Positions 24,877 to 32,960 of a DNA stretch of 64,000 nt are shown here, in pieces. Where the stretch lies: contig NZ_CAKJTI010000013.1 in the NCBI RefSeq assembly GCF_917563915.1, forward strand, positions 1 to 64,000, in the 5' to 3' direction. A program made the position numbers and the translations under genes. This DNA comes from Bacillus rhizoplanae. Its GTDB lineage: Bacteria > Bacillota > Bacilli > Bacillales > Bacillaceae_G. The notes under the pieces are model-generated. The model was not told the origin of the DNA. It did no database searches and saw nothing but the letters and a program-made list of their open reading frames with translations. Each line of letters opens with the position of its first letter. Within the stretch, counting starts at the first letter, position 1.

Positions 24877-25004
24877 TAATATAGAAATTGTAAGCCGTTG
24901 GTAAATAATGTATCATTATGACCTGTTTTTACATGTCTATCGGCTGATCCAAAATATGAGTTATGTAAAAATATTATTTTAGAACGTAACGGAGATGATA
25001 AAAT

Positions 25005-25427
25005 ATGACGACCTGGTTTATACTTTCGTTGATTCTTTTTTTTGCTATTAAATTAATAGTGACGAGTCTTCCAACCTCTGTTGTGGAATCGTTTGTCAGC
25101 AAATTTGAATTGCATCCAAAACTTAATGAAGCTGCTGTCACCGTAACCATCGACGGAAAACGCTTAGAAGGTGAAGATAAAATTCAAGTTATTAATCATT
25201 TTAACGAAGCGTTATATTTAGAGAAATATTATTTTCCTCCACAGAGCAGCGGGACTCCATTGGTCATTGATGCTAAGAGGGGCAAAAAAGATGTTAGGTT
25301 TTCTATATACAGTTACAACGATCACGTTGATGTGTTCAAACAGAACAAGAAGAAAGTAGTTGCGTATAGCCTACGTTCCGATAGCCTTCAAAAAAGTCCT
25401 ATGTTAGTAACGGGAGATGTAGTTTAA
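25005..25427 (+). CDS. yfmQ: YfmQ-family protein
   Basis: 140 residues. An N-terminal hydrophobic segment (about 4-24) precedes a soluble domain with VTVTIDGKRLEGEDKI, HFNEALYLEKYYFPP, PLVIDAKRGKKDVRFSIYSYNDHVDV and KKKVVAYSLRSDSLQ, which I recognise as the YfmQ family of Bacillus. The function of the family is unknown; the single anchor suggests that the domain faces outward. ATG preceded by ACGGAG. A terminator follows directly. Confidence 0.75.
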   Translation: MTTWFILSLILFFAIKLIVTSLPTSVVESFVSKFELHPKLNEAAVTVTIDGKRLEGEDKIQVINHFNEALYLEKYYFPPQSSGTPLVIDAKRGKKDVRFSIYSYNDHVDVFKQNKKKVVAYSLRSDSLQKSPMLVTGDVV

Positions 25428-25455
25428 AAGGATCGTCAAAGACGGTCCTTTTTAA
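25426..25455 (+). terminator. Terminator after yfmQ
   Basis: AAAAGGATCGTC pairs with GACGGTCCTTTT, a compact stem with a T run, which can also serve the convergent deacetylase gene. Confidence 0.85.
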
Positions 25456-25464
25456 ATAGAAATT

Positions 25465-26322
25465 TTATTTTCTTTGTTTTGAAGTATTAAACATTTTTGG
25501 AAGAGTTACAAAGCGTGCGCCTTTAGATGTAAGGTCAGGAATAAATCGGTCAAGGGCATTTACAGAACCTTGTAGTTTCCCACCTGGTGCAGAGTGTTGC
25601 AAGAGAATACTTCCAGGGAAAGTATTCCCTAATACTTTGTTGGTAATTTCCTCAGCGTTTAACCCTTTCCAATCTAATGTATCGACACTCCATTGAATAA
25701 TCATAAAGTTTTGTTCAGTAGCCCACTTAACTTGATCTTCATTTATAATGCCATAAGGCGGACGGATTAGTTTCGGAGAATATCCTATTAGTTTTTGTAA
25801 TATGTTTTCTGTTTTTATAATTTGTTCATGATATTGCTCATCACTTATTTTTGCTAAGTTAGGGTGGTTATAAGTATGATTCCCCACGATGTGTCCCTCG
25901 TTAACAATTCGTTTTACAACTTCAGGATATCTTTCGGCATTTTCACCTAGCAAAAAAAATGTAGCTTTTACACTATGTTTTTTTAATTTGTCTAACACTT
26001 GTGGAGTATATAAGAGATCGGGACCGTCATCAAACGTGAGAGCCACCTCGGATTTATTATAAGGTCCTGCAAAAGCGTATGCATATTTTTCAACCCAGGG
26101 AAAAGGAGTCCATGATCCTCTCGTTGCTTCTTCCTTAGATTGAACCTGAAAAGGAAACGGGGCTTGTGATGAAGTAGGAACTGATTTCATATAATCTAAA
26201 GTATAAAATGGATTTTGAATTGATGGATATGAAATTTTTGAAGGAAGAAAACAACGTGAAATATGATTGTAGGGAGTGCCCTGATAGGGAAATACCAATT
26301 TGGGTGGATAAAAAGAATACAT
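25465..26322 (-). CDS. Polysaccharide deacetylase (NodB domain)
   Basis: 285 residues; ATG preceded by AAGGAGG. NodB motifs are in order: TFDDGPD (metal-binding Asp pair), HTYNHP (H-x-x-x-H), RPPYG, and a late LQHSAPGG. They indicate a metal-dependent N- or O-deacetylase acting on GlcNAc polymers such as peptidoglycan. The N-terminal 85 residues are Pro-rich with no signal peptide, so the protein may be cytoplasmic or spore-associated. B. cereus-group genomes have many paralogues. Confidence 0.9.
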   Translation of the reverse strand: MYSFYPPKLVFPYQGTPYNHISRCFLPSKISYPSIQNPFYTLDYMKSVPTSSQAPFPFQVQSKEEATRGSWTPFPWVEKYAYAFAGPYNKSEVALTFDDGPDLLYTPQVLDKLKKHSVKATFFLLGENAERYPEVVKRIVNEGHIVGNHTYNHPNLAKISDEQYHEQIIKTENILQKLIGYSPKLIRPPYGIINEDQVKWATEQNFMIIQWSVDTLDWKGLNAEEITNKVLGNTFPGSILLQHSAPGGKLQGSVNALDRFIPDLTSKGARFVTLPKMFNTSKQRK

Positions 26323-26423
26323 GATTGAAATACCTCCTTAGAAAAGATAGAAATCTCTCTAAAATTTTTATATGCCAATGATTACAGTTTGGTTAAGGAA
26401 GAAAAAAGTGTGAGTAGTTTGTT

Positions 26424-26515
26424 TTTCACCCGTATTAACGGGTGGTAAGATCTATATCTCAATGGGGCGGGAGAGATAAAGAAACCCTCTTCTACCTAAT
26501 TTTTACTTTATTTTA
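26424..26515 (+). repeat. Degenerate bcr1-like repeat
   Basis: CACCCGTATTAACGGGTGGT matches the first hairpin of the bcr1-like copies, then decayed sequence (ATGGGGCGGGAGAGATAAAG) ends near TTTTTACTTTATTTT. The rest of 26323-26529 is AT-rich with no gene. Confidence 0.5.
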
Positions 26516-26529
26516 TAAAAATTGGAATA

Positions 26530-26603
26530 GTACCTTGTAATATTCAGTACTGAATGGTATATTATGGTTAATCGAGTACCTTGTATTAAATAGTACTGAA
26601 TGG
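26530..26603. promoter_or_regulatory. Tandem 28-bp direct repeat, probable PadR operator
   Basis: GTACCTTGTA-6 bases-AGTACTGAATGG occurs at 26530-26557 and again at 26576-26603, differing only in the middle. The second copy ends in the ribosome binding site of the PadR gene, so binding there would repress its own operon. Each copy holds the palindrome AGTACT. Confidence 0.75.
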
Positions 26604-26617
26604 GAAGGAGGGTGCCT

Positions 26618-26929
26618 TTGAACGTTCAATTTAAAAAAGGGGTATTGGAGCTTTGTGTTCTTGCGCTTGTAAGGAAACGAGATTGCTATGGCTATGAATT
26701 AGTTCAGCAAATTTCAAATAAGTTTTTAATATCAGAAGGATCAGTGTACCCATTGTTACGTCGGCTAACGAATGAAGGATATTTTCAGACATATTTAAAG
26801 GAATCATCGGAAGGGCCTCCGCGGAAATATTATCAGTTAACAAATCAAGGTGCAGAGCAACTCTATGCGCTTGTGACAGAATGGCGTGATTTTGCAAGGG
26901 GAGTACAAGAAATTATTGAAGAGGTGTAG
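26618..26929 (+). CDS. PadR-family transcriptional regulator
   Basis: 103 residues from a TTG at 26618, which follows GGAAGGAGGGTG; the in-frame ATG at 26600 overlaps that site and has none of its own. The winged helix is clear ([55 protein letters not shown]). It is the short PadR type that controls envelope-stress or adhesin-like operons. It is co-transcribed with the two genes after it (3-base gap) and likely represses the operon through the repeats at 26530-26603. Confidence 0.9.
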   Translation: MNVQFKKGVLELCVLALVRKRDCYGYELVQQISNKFLISEGSVYPLLRRLTNEGYFQTYLKESSEGPPRKYYQLTNQGAEQLYALVTEWRDFARGVQEIIEEV

Positions 26930-26932
26930 CAA

Positions 26933-27478
26933 ATGACTAAAGAACAATTTCTTCATGAATTATCAGAACACCTTAGAAAACTGCCAGAAGAAGAACGAAA
27001 CGATATTTTATATGATTACGAGGAACATTTTCAATTTGGAATAGAAGAAGGAAAAACAGAAGTGGAAATTATAAAAGCGCTTGGTTCACCTAAAACAATT
27101 GCTAAGGAAACGTTAGCGTCCCATCGTTTAGAGCAGGTGAAGCATAATCCAACTTTTTCTAATGTAACAAGAGCGATTGTAGCAATCATTGGACTTAGCT
27201 TTCTAAATTTGGTTATTGTGGTAGCTCCGTTAATAACGATCGGAAGTCTTATTTTAACACTTTGGACAGTTAGTGCTGTATTTGTTTTATCACCTTTACT
27301 TTTACTAACAAAAATTATTTTTGCTCAAATTTTTATTTTATCTGATGTATTTGCTTCTATTGTACTCTTCGGTATTGGTTTACTTTTAGGGATTGGTGCG
27401 TATTATTGTACAATTTGGTTTAAAACGCTTTTTGTCAAATACGCCAATTGGAATTTGAAAGTAATTAAAGGGGAGTAG
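26933..27478 (+). CDS. DUF1700 membrane protein
   Basis: 181 residues. The N-terminal HAAS-type domain (MTKEQFLHELSEHLRKLPEEERNDIL, DYEEHF, EVEIIKALGSPKTIAKE) is followed by three or four hydrophobic segments (about 78-165). Proteins of this type pair with a PadR regulator and a DUF4097 protein and are thought to sense envelope state. The ATG is three bases after the PadR stop codon. Confidence 0.85.
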   Translation: MTKEQFLHELSEHLRKLPEEERNDILYDYEEHFQFGIEEGKTEVEIIKALGSPKTIAKETLASHRLEQVKHNPTFSNVTRAIVAIIGLSFLNLVIVVAPLITIGSLILTLWTVSAVFVLSPLLLLTKIIFAQIFILSDVFASIVLFGIGLLLGIGAYYCTIWFKTLFVKYANWNLKVIKGE

Positions 27479-27483
27479 ATGAG

Positions 27484-28302
27484 ATGAGGAAAATTGTATT
27501 CATAGCATTTGTTTGTATTGCGATTGGAGGAATTGGGTTATTTTTTACAGGATCAGCCTTTTTTATGAAATCTGTGACTGGGTCAGCAGAAACAAAGGAA
27601 TTGGAACAGAAACAATTTAAAAATGAGCAAATTAAAAACATCAATGTTGACAGAGATGTAGGAGATGTTGTGATTGAAAAAGGAAAAACTGATTCATTTG
27701 AAGTTCGGTATAGCGGTGATCAGGAAAAACGAAAGTTAGACATAAATGAGAACGGTGAAACGTTACAAGTGGAAGTGAAAACAAAAACGAAACATATATT
27801 TGACTTTTCTTTTTCACCATTTGGTTTTAAAAATGAAAGCTTAACGGTTATTGTACCTGAACGCGTGTACAATAAAATTGAATTAGAGACAGGAGCAGGA
27901 AAGATCCAAGTACAAGATATTCAAAGTGAAGATATATCTGCACATACAGCAGCAGGGAATGTGGAAATGAAGCAAATGAAGGCGCAGAAGATAAAAACTT
28001 CATCTAGCGCGGGAAAGATTGTTCTTCAGAAAGTAGAAGGGAAAGTGCGTGCAGAGACGGCAGCAGGAAGTGTAGAGGTAACACAGCACAACCCGCAATA
28101 TAGTATTGAAGCGGAGTCAGCAGCAGGAGATGTAAATATTCAGCTGCAGGAAATGCCGAAAGATGCCGTTGTAAAGGGCTCTTCTCATGCAGGAAATGTA
28201 AAGATTTTTGGGAAAGAAAATAAAGAAGTTACTTTAGGGAACGGAAAGGTACAGATTAGCGGAGAAACAGCAGCAGGATCTGTAAAAATCGAGACGGATT
28301 AA
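27484..28302 (+). CDS. DUF4097 (LiaG-like) cell-surface protein
   Basis: 272 residues. One N-terminal hydrophobic segment (about 4-25) precedes a repetitive beta-rich region. AAGNVEMKQMKA, SSAGKIVLQKVEG, ETAAGSVEVTQ, ESAAGDVNIQL and SHAGNVKIFG recur about every 18-20 residues, the beta-solenoid pattern of DUF4097. It probably stands outside the membrane as the output of the PadR/DUF1700 operon. Last gene of the operon, followed by a terminator. Confidence 0.85.
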   Translation: MRKIVFIAFVCIAIGGIGLFFTGSAFFMKSVTGSAETKELEQKQFKNEQIKNINVDRDVGDVVIEKGKTDSFEVRYSGDQEKRKLDINENGETLQVEVKTKTKHIFDFSFSPFGFKNESLTVIVPERVYNKIELETGAGKIQVQDIQSEDISAHTAAGNVEMKQMKAQKIKTSSSAGKIVLQKVEGKVRAETAAGSVEVTQHNPQYSIEAESAAGDVNIQLQEMPKDAVVKGSSHAGNVKIFGKENKEVTLGNGKVQISGETAAGSVKIETD

Positions 28303-28331
28303 AAACAGACCAGCTCAGCTGGTCTGTTTTT
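28301..28331. terminator. Bidirectional terminator between the DUF4097 gene and lexA
   Basis: AAAACAGACCAGC pairs with GCTGGTCTGTTTT around a two-base centre; T runs occur on both strands. The lexA stop codon is at its right edge. Confidence 0.9.
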
Positions 28332-28950
28332 AATGTAAATGACGATAGACACCAATTACTTTTCCGATAACAGAAACGTTATCTAAAATAATAGGTTCTA
28401 AAGAAGAGTTTTCTGGTTGCAAGCGGAAATGATCTTTTTCTTTGTAAAAACGTTTTACCGTAGCTTCATTGTCTTCTGTTAAAGCGACAACGATTTCACC
28501 ATTATAAGCAGATTGTTGCTGGCGAACAACAACTAAGTCTCCATCAAAAATACCTGCTTCAATCATACTGTCTCCGGAAATGCGCAACATAAATACTTGA
28601 TCTGAGCCAGAAACGAGGTTTGCCGGAAGTGGAAAATGTTCTTCTACACTTTCAACTGCTGTAATTGGTGAACCAGCTGTAACTTTTCCGACAATCGGTA
28701 CGTGAATGACTGGTTGTGTATCCGTTTCGATGCTATCGTTTCCTAAAATTTCAATAGCTCTCGGTTTTGTTGGATCGCGGCGAATGTATCCTTTTTCCTC
28801 TAAGCGAGATAAATGTCCGTGCACAGTAGAGCTAGAAGCAAGACCGACTGCTTGACCGATTTCACGTACGGAAGGCGGATAACCTTTTTCTTGTACTTTT
28901 TGTTTAATAAAGTCGAGAATGTCTTGCTGTCGTTTCGTTAACTTCTCCAT
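28330..28950 (-). CDS. lexA: SOS repressor LexA
   Basis: 206 residues from the ATG at 28950, eight bases after GAGGTG; the longer reading would use a GTG that overlaps the binding site. The N-terminal winged helix ([32 protein letters not shown]) binds operators. The Ala-Gly cleavage bond is in GKVTAGSP, the catalytic Ser in SGDSM, and the Lys in ATVKRFYK. It represses DNA-damage genes and is cleaved with RecA. Divergent from yneB, as in other Bacillus. Confidence 0.97.
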   Translation of the reverse strand: MEKLTKRQQDILDFIKQKVQEKGYPPSVREIGQAVGLASSSTVHGHLSRLEEKGYIRRDPTKPRAIEILGNDSIETDTQPVIHVPIVGKVTAGSPITAVESVEEHFPLPANLVSGSDQVFMLRISGDSMIEAGIFDGDLVVVRQQQSAYNGEIVVALTEDNEATVKRFYKEKDHFRLQPENSSLEPIILDNVSVIGKVIGVYRHLH

Positions 28951-29015
28951 GTTTTTCACACCTCGTTTTCTTTAAATTTTCTTACTTGTATTATAACATG
29001 CGAAAAAATATTCTA

Positions 29016-29029
29016 CAAACATAAGTTCG
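29016..29029. promoter_or_regulatory. LexA box in the lexA-yneB divergent region
   Basis: CAAACATAAGTTCG differs at one position from the Bacillus LexA consensus CGAAC-N4-GTTCG. It lies between lexA and yneB and can serve both. Confidence 0.75.
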
Positions 29030-29076
29030 AAAACATCCTCAGTTTGTGATACACTATGATGTAAAAAGTGAGATAG

Positions 29077-29748
<672 letters not shown>

Positions 29749-29793
29749 CTATTGTATGATAATAATCAGTTTTTAGTAGAAAGGGGATTCGAG

Positions 29794-30033
29794 ATGCTAA
29801 GTCACGAACTCATTGAACGCATTAATTTCTTAGCGAAAAAAGCAAAAACAGAAGGTTTAACGGAAGAAGAGCAACGTGAGCGTCAATCGCTCCGTGAACA
29901 ATATTTAAAAGGATTTCGTCAAAATATGTTAAACGAATTGAAATCAATCAAAGTCGTTAACGAAGAAGGTAAAGACGTTACGCCGAAGAAGTTAAAAGAA
30001 TTAAAAAAACAAGATAAAGCAAAGTTAAATTAA
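29794..30033 (+). CDS. ynzC: DUF896 protein YnzC
   Basis: 79 residues from the ATG at 29794, with AAAGGGG upstream; the longer frame from 29752 has no binding site. It begins with the helix hairpin [33 protein letters not shown] that defines DUF896, followed by a charged tail. Same order as the B. subtilis SOS operon. Function unknown. Confidence 0.93.
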   Translation: MLSHELIERINFLAKKAKTEGLTEEEQRERQSLREQYLKGFRQNMLNELKSIKVVNEEGKDVTPKKLKELKKQDKAKLN

Positions 30034-30058
30034 AAGATGGGCGCAGCCCATCTTTTTT
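30032..30058 (+). terminator. Terminator after ynzC
   Basis: AAAAGATGGGC pairs with GCCCATCTTTTTT around GCA, immediately after the stop codon. Confidence 0.9.
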
Positions 30059-30078
30059 AAGTTTGATAGGAAAATTCA

Positions 30079-31662
30079 TTATTTAACAACTTTCCAATTA
30101 TGATTAGTCATCGCTTCGATTGTTTTTCGTTCTAATATGTAATTTGCAATGAGCTCAGACATATCAATTGGTATATCTTTTATAATGGTCTTATTTTGAT
30201 ACATTACGTAATTTCCGCCACCACTTGCACGATAATTGTTCATGACAACGTCATACTCTTGATGCAAGTGAATAGGAGACCCTTCATATTGTAGGGAAAC
30301 GACTCTTTCCCCAACTGGTTTTGAAATGTTTAATATGTATGAAATTCCTTCCCACATATCGTAATTATAATGCTGTGGTTTTGGTTTGATATATGCAGGG
30401 TTTACAATGATATTTCCATCTGTATCTAACGAGAAATATTCGGCAGATAGCTCAAGGGCCTCTTTTATATCTTTTCCTGTAACACGAATGACTTTTAGGG
30501 TATTGGGATAAATATAATTCGAAACAATATCTCTCATTGTAATGCGGTTTGGAAAGCCGGAAGATTCATTATGAAACAAGCTTGTACAAGAAATATTCAC
30601 TCCAGCTACATCCATCTGTACTTTATTTATAAATTCGATGAAGGGATGATCTTGCAAACGAGTTTGCATCGCATCGCGAATCAGCATATCACCAATAATA
30701 GTACCAATGGGTTGATCTAACCAATGCTGAGTTTGGTTTTCGTATGCAGATGCCAGTGAAAGTACCATTTCGTCTGCTGGAACATTTTCCGCAGATAACA
30801 ATTCAGAATAACATTCCTCAACAATCCACTCGGTATTATCCTTTTTTAAGGAGACGTGTACTTTTCCTAATGATTTCCCATTGCTGCCCGCCTGTAAGAC
30901 GGTTACTCCATTTATTTTTGTATGAGCAATATAGCGATGTTGGTGTCCTGTTAACAATACATCGATTCCTTCTATTTCTTGACATATTGCATATCCTTGA
31001 TTTTCCCCAGTTAAAACTTCTGTTGGCTCTCCAGTTTGCAAATCTCGTTCAAACCCTCCGTGATATGACACAATAAGTAAATGAGGTTGTTCCCGTTTAC
31101 GAATATAAGAAATCCACTTTTTTGTTGATTTTAATGCATCTTCAAAAGTTAAATTTTCAATATGTTGTGGTTGTTCCCAGTTTGGGATGTAGTGAGTTGT
31201 AACCCCTAGTATCGCAACTTTTATATCAGGATGTATATGTTTAATGATATAGGGTTTTCCAAAGTAGGGCTCCATTGTTTTTTTATCTAAAATATTAGCA
31301 GCTAGGTAGGGCATTTTTGCATTTGTAATTGCTTTGTTTAATACGTCCATTCCATAATTGAATTCATGATTGCCAATAATTGCTGCATCATAGCCGATAT
31401 GATTGGCAATGATAGACATTGGATGTTCTTCATGCTGTATATATTTGGCGTAGTAATAAGTAAACGGAGTTCCTTGTATGAAATCACCGTTATCGATCAA
31501 GATTACATGTTTATTTTGAGTACGTTCTTGCGCAATACGTGTTGCAAGTTTTGCTAATCCGAATTCTGCTTTTTCGTTATTTTGATAGTGAATAGGGTAA
31601 ACCGTACCGTGTACATCACTTGTTAGTAAGATAGTTATATTTACTACATGATTCAGATTCAA
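30079..31662 (-). CDS. Metallophosphatase/5'-nucleotidase family protein
   Basis: 527 residues from a TTG at 31662, spaced nine bases from AAGAAGG; the TTG at 31671 touches that site and is unlikely. Metallophosphoesterase motifs: LTSDVHGTV, DNGDFIQGTP, IGNHEFNYG, VSYHGG and LTGHQHRY. The C-terminal 5'-nucleotidase domain is about residues 330-520 (YRASGGGNY). No signal peptide or anchor is visible, so it is probably cytoplasmic, unlike the secreted YfkN/CpdB relatives. Substrates are nucleotides or cyclic nucleotides by family. Confidence 0.88.
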   Translation of the reverse strand: MNLNHVVNITILLTSDVHGTVYPIHYQNNEKAEFGLAKLATRIAQERTQNKHVILIDNGDFIQGTPFTYYYAKYIQHEEHPMSIIANHIGYDAAIIGNHEFNYGMDVLNKAITNAKMPYLAANILDKKTMEPYFGKPYIIKHIHPDIKVAILGVTTHYIPNWEQPQHIENLTFEDALKSTKKWISYIRKREQPHLLIVSYHGGFERDLQTGEPTEVLTGENQGYAICQEIEGIDVLLTGHQHRYIAHTKINGVTVLQAGSNGKSLGKVHVSLKKDNTEWIVEECYSELLSAENVPADEMVLSLASAYENQTQHWLDQPIGTIIGDMLIRDAMQTRLQDHPFIEFINKVQMDVAGVNISCTSLFHNESSGFPNRITMRDIVSNYIYPNTLKVIRVTGKDIKEALELSAEYFSLDTDGNIIVNPAYIKPKPQHYNYDMWEGISYILNISKPVGERVVSLQYEGSPIHLHQEYDVVMNNYRASGGGNYVMYQNKTIIKDIPIDMSELIANYILERKTIEAMTNHNWKVVK

Positions 31663-31865
31663 TAGTATCAACCTTCTTTATTGTTATCTTATGATAAATC
31701 ATAACAAATAATTTTAATAAAATATTTATGGTTATTATTGATTTCATTTTTAATTCAATTCGCAAATAGAGTGTATAAATAATTTGTATCCTACTTGAAA
31801 AACGTCTTCTATTTTGGGTTAATAACTGAATAGAAAACGTTTTTTATATTTTTTAACTTTTTGTG

Positions 31866-31896
31866 TTGACTCTAACGTTACGTCATACTTTATCGT
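31866..31896 (+). promoter_or_regulatory. MerR-type promoter with a 19-base spacer
   Basis: TTGACT (31866-31871), 19 bases, TATCGT (31891-31896). The spacer holds an inverted repeat TGAC...GTCA centred on AACGTT. An over-long spacer with a central palindrome is the mark of promoters activated by MerR-family proteins, and the regulator gene follows directly, which implies autoactivation. Confidence 0.75.
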
Positions 31897-31916
31897 ATGT
31901 ACTAAGGGAGGGCAAA

Positions 31917-32654
31917 ATGATGACAATGAAAGTAAAAGAAGTAGCAGATTTAGTTGGTATTAGTGTGCGCACACTACATCACTATGATGAAATTGGGTTA
32001 TTAACTCCTGAGGAGATGACCGAATCTGGTTATCGCCTTTATTCCAACGATAATTTAGAGACATTGCAACAAATCCTGTTTTTTAAAGAACTTGGCTTCC
32101 CTTTAAAGAAAATTAAAGAAATTATCAATGATCCTTCATTTAATCGAGAAGAGGCACTTGTTTTGCACCGTAAAATGCTGCTTGAGAAGCGCTCTAGACT
32201 AGATAAAGTGATTGCGACGATTGATAAGACGATTCAACATTCGAGAGGAGAAATTCAAATGACGAACAAAGAAAAATTTGAAGGGTTTGATTTTAGTCAA
32301 AACCCATATGAGCAAGAAGCACGTGAAAAATGGGGAAATGAAGCTGTTGACAAGGCAAATAAAACAGCAGCAAACATGACGAGAGAAAAACAAGAAGAAT
32401 ATAATACGATTTATAGGAAACTTGCAGCACTTCGTAATGACTCACCTGAATCAGAGCAGGCTCAAAAAGCAATTAAAGAATGGTATGACTATTTGCAGAA
32501 CTTTGGTCATTATTCATTAGATGCCTTTAAAGGTCTAGGGAAAATGTATGTTGATGATGAACGTTTTACAAAAAATATTGATCAATTCGGTGAAGGTTTG
32601 GCGGAGTTTATGCGTGATGCGATGGCAGTGTATGCAGATCGTAATAAGAAGTAA
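31917..32654 (+). CDS. MerR-family regulator with TipAS effector domain
   Basis: 245 residues from the ATG at 31917 (AAGGGAGGG upstream). N-terminal MerR domain (VKEVADLVGISVRTLHHYDEIGLLTPEEMTESGYRLYS), coiled-coil dimer helix to about 115, then a TipAS-like drug-binding domain (EEYNTIYRKLAALRNDSPE, WYDYLQNFGHYSLDAFKGLGKMYVDDERF). Such proteins bind peptide antibiotics or other drugs and activate their own promoter. No efflux gene is beside it. Confidence 0.92.
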   Translation: MMTMKVKEVADLVGISVRTLHHYDEIGLLTPEEMTESGYRLYSNDNLETLQQILFFKELGFPLKKIKEIINDPSFNREEALVLHRKMLLEKRSRLDKVIATIDKTIQHSRGEIQMTNKEKFEGFDFSQNPYEQEAREKWGNEAVDKANKTAANMTREKQEEYNTIYRKLAALRNDSPESEQAQKAIKEWYDYLQNFGHYSLDAFKGLGKMYVDDERFTKNIDQFGEGLAEFMRDAMAVYADRNKK

Positions 32655-32672
32655 AATGTATGTATACAATTT

Positions 32673-32711
32673 TAAAGGTCCTATTCTCCATTTGGAAGAA
32701 TAGGACCTTTT
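32673..32711 (+). terminator. Terminator after the MerR gene
   Basis: AAAGGTCCTATTCT pairs with AGAATAGGACCTTTT. Confidence 0.9.
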
Positions 32712-32804
32712 GTTTATGAGATAAGAAAAAGTTGGTTTTTATATTAGGAAATGTAGTGTGGTTATCAATTGTAATCAAAATACGATATTTTAAATCATAA
32801 TTGA

Positions 32805-32960
32805 ACTACCCCCACCTAAAATCCTAACGGATTTTTGAGGAAGGAGATTCCCCAAAAGGACAACTAAGACAAAATGCTTAGCAGACCATACCCATTCAAC
32901 AAGGTATGGTTTTTCTGCTTTCAAACTTAGACAAACCTTTTACTTCCAAGTCTGTAAGAG
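32805..32960 (-). ncRNA. Candidate omega (guide) RNA scaffold at the tnpB 3' end
   Basis: TnpB guide RNAs run from the 3' end of tnpB through the right end, and the next bases outside the element act as the guide. Here this stretch holds two hairpins on the minus strand: AAACCATACC...GGTATGGT around plus 32890-32914, and CCTCAAAAATCC...GGATTTTAGG around plus 32815-32840. The 5' boundary is a guess. The guide would correspond to the complement of plus 32785-32800. Confidence 0.45.
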
